Part shown: positions 60,750-64,000 of the stretch, piece after piece | Layout: each line of letters opens with the position of its first letter | How positions within the stretch are numbered: the first letter of the stretch is position 1 | NCBI GenBank assembly: GCA_964468345.1 | Contig: CAYXVZ010000008.1 | Span: forward strand, 77,734-141,733 | From: DALYLB01 sp964468345 | GTDB lineage: Bacteria > Acidobacteriota > Blastocatellia > RBC074 | Length of the DNA stretch: 64,000 bases | Direction of reading: 5' to 3' | Notes under the pieces: generated by a model | The model's database searches: none | Told to the model about the DNA's origin: nothing | Seen by the model: the letters and a program-made list of their open reading frames with translations, nothing else | Position numbers and translations under genes: made by a program

Positions 60750-63700
60750 CTATCTTCTTCCTGTGCTCTCCGCGGGAAGGATCTGATCGATCGACGTACC
60801 GATCGATGCCAGTTCCTTTCGCAACTCTTCGAGAAAACTGATTGTGCTGCGGCCGACCTTTCGATCCGCGCCATTCGCCATGCGGGAAATGCTCATCAAC
60901 TGATCGATCAGCATCGGCTGCGGATAAGGGCCGGAGGCCGTCACGAGCTTTGCGCGCATGGCGCGAAGCTTTTCGATTTTATCCGTCTGCCCTTCAACAG
61001 ATTTCAGCCCCGCGTCGATGCGCTGCACGCGGCGATTGGCTTCGCGAATCGTTTCCTGGACTTTCAGATTGAGTGCGAGTTGCTCTTCGAGGTCTGCCTG
61101 CGTGACGCCGTCCTTCTGGAGGCGCGGATCGATGAGCAAATTCAATGATTGAGATTTTGTCCAGCCGTCCGCCGACAGACGAATCTCATATTTTCCGGGA
61201 ACCGCCAGCGGCCCCGCGGGCGTGTTGTGCCGCAGATCCCAGCGGAATCGATTGGCGCCGGCTTTTTTGGCGAGCGACATGGCCGCGAACTGCGCCCCCG
61301 GGCCGCGCATCCCCTGGCCGCGCCCGCCGCCCGGCGTCTGCGTCGCACTTGAATAACTTCGGATGATCGCTCCCTTCGCATCCACGATTTCCAGCTTCAA
61401 GTCTCCCGTGGGCTCTGACGGTAAGAAATAATCGATTGATGCGCCAGGCGATGGATATTCCGGTCTTCCCGGTCCGCCCATCGGTGAATAGCGCATGCGA
61501 TATGCCGGGCGCGGCGCGAACAATTGCGGCCCCGCGGCCGACGTCGTTTCATTGATCTGGTGCAACCGAGACACGTCATCCAGAATCCAGAAAGACCGCC
61601 CCATTGTCGAAAGCACCAGGTCTTTCTGATGCACCCGAATGTCCGTCACCGGCGTCACCGGCAGGTTCAACTGGAAGGGCTGCCATGCCTTTCCATTATC
61701 GAAAGAGATGAACATTCCGAATTCCGTGCCCGCATAGAGCAGGCCCGCGCGATCCGGATCTTCGCGAACCACGCGCGTGGGAGAATCCATGGGGATTCCA
61801 TTTTTGCCGTCTGTCAGGCGGGTCCACGTCGCACCGTAATCATTCGTCATATAGATGTACGGCTGCCAGTCGTTGAGCAGGTAACGATAGACCGCGATAT
61901 ACGCCGACCCTTTGCGATGCGGCGATGGCTCTATGTTTTGCACGCGCCCGCCCGGCGGCAGATCCTTGGGCGTGACATTCTTCCAGTTCCTGCCATTGTC
62001 GCGCGACACATAGACCGGTCCGTCATTCGCGCCGGACCAGAGCAAGCCGGCTTCCAGCGGCGATTCGCGAAAAGCGTAAATCGTGCTGTAGACCTCTTCG
62101 CCCGTGATATCGCGCGTGATCGGCTCGCCTGAGATGACCTGTTTATCGGGCTCATTCGCAGTCAGGTCGGGGCTGATGACTTCCCAGGTGACGCCTTCAT
62201 CGGTCGAACGATGGACGACATGCGATGCGTGATAGAGCACTTTCGGATTATGTGGCGAGATCTCCATGGGAGACACGCGTTGGAACCGATAGCGAATATC
62301 TTTGGGATTGTGACCATACCGGTTTTGCGGATGCACCCAATAACTGGCCGTCTGACCGGTCTCCGCGTTATAGCGATAGAACTCGCCCTTGCAGGCGCCA
62401 TACACGATCTTCGGATTCGCGGGGCTCGCCATGATCGGCCCGGTCTCGCATCCCGGCCCCTGCCGCCAGTATTGAATCGGATCGTCCGGACTTTCATCAT
62501 AAGGCGGCAGCGAAGGAACGATCAGCGTCGTGTTGTCCTGCTGCGCGCCGTAAAGAAAATAGGGAAACTGCGTGTCGATCGAGATCTGATAGATCTCCGC
62601 CGTGGGCTGATTGTAAATCGTGGACCAGCTATGCCCGCCATTGAGTGTCACGTTCGCGCCGCCGTCATTCGATTGGATAAAGACGTCCGGATGATCGGGG
62701 TTGATCCACATGCCCTGGTTGTCGCCGTGTGGCGTCGAGAGGGTGCGAAAATTCTTGCCGCCGTCGGTCGATTTATAAAAAGCGAGATTATTGACCCACA
62801 CGACCTCCGGATTTTTCGGATCGACATTCACATAGGTGTAATAGAACGGGCGCGAGAGCAGGCCGGGCATTTTATTGACGACCGCCCAGGTCGCGCCCGC
62901 ATCGTCCGACCGATAGAGGCCACCTTCGCCATTCGATGCTTCGATCAGGGCATACACGATCGATGGATTTGAATAGCAGAGATCGATTCCGATCTTGCCG
63001 ACCAGACCGCCGGGCAAGCCTTTTGTCAGATGGGTCCAGGTATTGCCGCCATCGGTCGATTTATAAATTCCGCACTCCGCGGCCGGCCCGCCCGAAACAA
63101 TCGTCCAGGGCCTGCGCACAGCCTGCCATGAACCGGCATAGATCTCCTGCGGATTCGCGGGATTCATCGCCAGCGAAACCGCGCCGGTCTTGTCATTGAT
63201 GAAAAGTACTTTCTCCCAGGTCTTGCCTCCGTCCTTCGTGCGAAAGACACCGCGTTCGGAATTCGGCCCGAAAGGCTGACCGAGTGCCGCGACATAAGCG
63301 ATATTCGGGTCTTGCGGATGAATGCGGATCGCGCCGATCTGACCGGCATTGCGCAATCCGATCTGTGTCCAGGTCTTCCCCGCGTCCGTCGACTTATACA
63401 CGCCGCGGCCGAGGATCACATTGCTGCGAATGGCGGCGCTGCCGGTGCCGACATACACGACATTCGGATCGGAATCGGCCACCGCAATCGCGCCGATCGA
63501 GGCCGTCTCAAAAAAACCATCGGAGATATTCGCCCAACTATCGCCTGCATCCGTGGTCTTCCATACGCCGCCGCCCGTCGCGCCCATATAAAAAGTCTGC
63601 ACCTGTTTTCGATGCCCGGCCACGGCTGTCACACGGCCTCCGCGATGCGGGCCGATCGATCGATAGCGCAGGCCGTTGAAAAGATTCGCCTCCGGGGCCG

Positions 63701-63782
63701 TGGCCGATTGTGTGCGGGGGATGAATGCCGCAATGGAAAGAAACAGGGTGAGTGCAGTAAAAACTCCCAGCAGTTTTTTCAT
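60750..63782 (-). CDS. Exported VPS10/BNR-repeat protein (sortilin-like, 'glycosyl hydrolase' family)
   Basis: 1010 residues from ATG 63782 (AGAGGA upstream). Signal peptide (LGVFTALTLFLSIAAFIP). About ten BNR/Asp-box repeats with the S-T-D-x-G-x-T-W pattern (KTTDAGDSWANISDG, KSTDAGKTWTQIGLR, RTKDGGKTWEKV, RSTDEGVTWEVISPD, MYISFDNGKAWQPFQL) form a sortilin-type propeller; a C-terminal helical region follows (about residues 850-1010). Common in Acidobacteriota and Bacteroidota. Often annotated as glycosyl hydrolase or sialidase-like without proof. The frame continues to 63899, but that extension reads a CACAGAG repeat. Confidence 0.9.
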   Translation of the reverse strand: MKKLLGVFTALTLFLSIAAFIPRTQSATAPEANLFNGLRYRSIGPHRGGRVTAVAGHRKQVQTFYMGATGGGVWKTTDAGDSWANISDGFFETASIGAIAVADSDPNVVYVGTGSAAIRSNVILGRGVYKSTDAGKTWTQIGLRNAGQIGAIRIHPQDPNIAYVAALGQPFGPNSERGVFRTKDGGKTWEKVLFINDKTGAVSLAMNPANPQEIYAGSWQAVRRPWTIVSGGPAAECGIYKSTDGGNTWTHLTKGLPGGLVGKIGIDLCYSNPSIVYALIEASNGEGGLYRSDDAGATWAVVNKMPGLLSRPFYYTYVNVDPKNPEVVWVNNLAFYKSTDGGKNFRTLSTPHGDNQGMWINPDHPDVFIQSNDGGANVTLNGGHSWSTIYNQPTAEIYQISIDTQFPYFLYGAQQDNTTLIVPSLPPYDESPDDPIQYWRQGPGCETGPIMASPANPKIVYGACKGEFYRYNAETGQTASYWVHPQNRYGHNPKDIRYRFQRVSPMEISPHNPKVLYHASHVVHRSTDEGVTWEVISPDLTANEPDKQVISGEPITRDITGEEVYSTIYAFRESPLEAGLLWSGANDGPVYVSRDNGRNWKNVTPKDLPPGGRVQNIEPSPHRKGSAYIAVYRYLLNDWQPYIYMTNDYGATWTRLTDGKNGIPMDSPTRVVREDPDRAGLLYAGTEFGMFISFDNGKAWQPFQLNLPVTPVTDIRVHQKDLVLSTMGRSFWILDDVSRLHQINETTSAAGPQLFAPRPAYRMRYSPMGGPGRPEYPSPGASIDYFLPSEPTGDLKLEIVDAKGAIIRSYSSATQTPGGGRGQGMRGPGAQFAAMSLAKKAGANRFRWDLRHNTPAGPLAVPGKYEIRLSADGWTKSQSLNLLIDPRLQKDGVTQADLEEQLALNLKVQETIREANRRVQRIDAGLKSVEGQTDKIEKLRAMRAKLVTASGPYPQPMLIDQLMSISRMANGADRKVGRSTISFLEELRKELASIGTSIDQILPAESTGRR

Positions 63783-63850
63783 TTTGTATCCTCTTTGTAT
63801 AGAAGTGGCGATTCGATCATTTTCGAACCTAGATCGCATTTGCATGTAAG

Positions 63851-63874
63851 CCACAGAGACACAGAGGCACAGAG
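63851..63874. repeat. CACAGAGG-family repeat fragment
   Basis: CCACAGAGACACAGAGGCAC and following bases; same word family as 50551-50619 and 57136-57204. No matching arm within the remaining 126 bases of the window. The 63783-64000 region otherwise shows no gene. Confidence 0.55.
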
Positions 63875-64000
63875 CCAAGCGAGAAGGCCTTCTAAGCACT
63901 TGTCCGAGGAAATGCCACCTGGGTTGAAAACTCTTCGTCGCGATAGCGACGGCTGATTTTAGCCGTGGGCGAAGCCCATTGGTATCTACACAAGTTTGAT

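Noticed and set aside
63783..63899. N-terminal extension of the VPS10/BNR protein
   Set aside because: It translates a CACAGAG repeat; the ATG at 63782 has AGAGGA upstream and a standard signal peptide.

Overview
The window looks like a chromosomal segment of a member of the Acidobacteriota. The evidence is the family mix: two Oar-like TonB-dependent receptors with an N-terminal carboxypeptidase-regulatory-like domain, a VPS10/BNR-repeat 'glycosyl hydrolase', a winged-helix/PD40 membrane regulator, a DUF1592-type cytochrome paired with a DUF1552 protein, a tricorn-like protease and an FG-GAP-repeat surface protein. Coding sequence is moderately GC-rich. Many intergenic gaps carry long, nearly perfect inverted repeats, often next to gene ends. 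I cannot fix the class or genus from sequence alone. I see no phage, IS element, CRISPR array or rRNA.

Layout. 0-9.3 kb: an aldehyde dehydrogenase; a leftward ECF sigma / zinc-finger anti-sigma / CpxP-like / peptide-binding lipoprotein operon; a divergent XRE repressor plus ImmA-like gene with a 20-bp perfect palindrome between the two units; a secreted DinB-fold protein; and an LptF-LptG fusion. 9.4-22.6 kb: an FG-GAP surface protein; the methyl-cycle pair metK-ahcY (leftward) with a structured metK leader; then rightward acs, a Uma2-like gene, a phosphatase-like gene and smc. 22.7-28.8 kb: tRNA-Gln(CUG), the DUF1552/DUF1592 pair and a zinc-ribbon membrane protein. 29-32.4 kb: two tandem caspase-fold proteins, one carrying a formylglycine-enzyme-like domain without its catalytic cysteines and one carrying a DUF4384-like domain. 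32.4-46.7 kb: a CadC-like/PD40 membrane regulator divergent from a rhamnogalacturonan-I locus (TonB receptor, PL11 lyase, GH51 arabinofuranosidase, CE12-GH106 fusion). 46.7-50.3 kb: a conserved secreted protein of unknown role, a DUF6335-like protein, a small acidic protein, heme oxygenase and a PEBP protein. 50.6-64 kb: tricorn protease, an orphan sugar-binding lipoprotein, an unrecognised secreted protein, a second Oar-like receptor and a VPS10/BNR protein.

How the genes fit together. The 34.9-46.7 kb block is a coherent polysaccharide locus: lyase cuts the rhamnogalacturonan-I backbone, the fused esterase/rhamnosidase deacetylates and trims rhamnose, the arabinofuranosidase removes side chains, and the TonB receptor is the likely importer. 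metK and ahcY make SAM and remove SAH. The ECF operon with its divergent XRE/ImmA unit looks like an envelope or stress regulatory module. The caspase pair resembles conflict-type or cell-death machinery, but no reverse transcriptase or other partner is visible.
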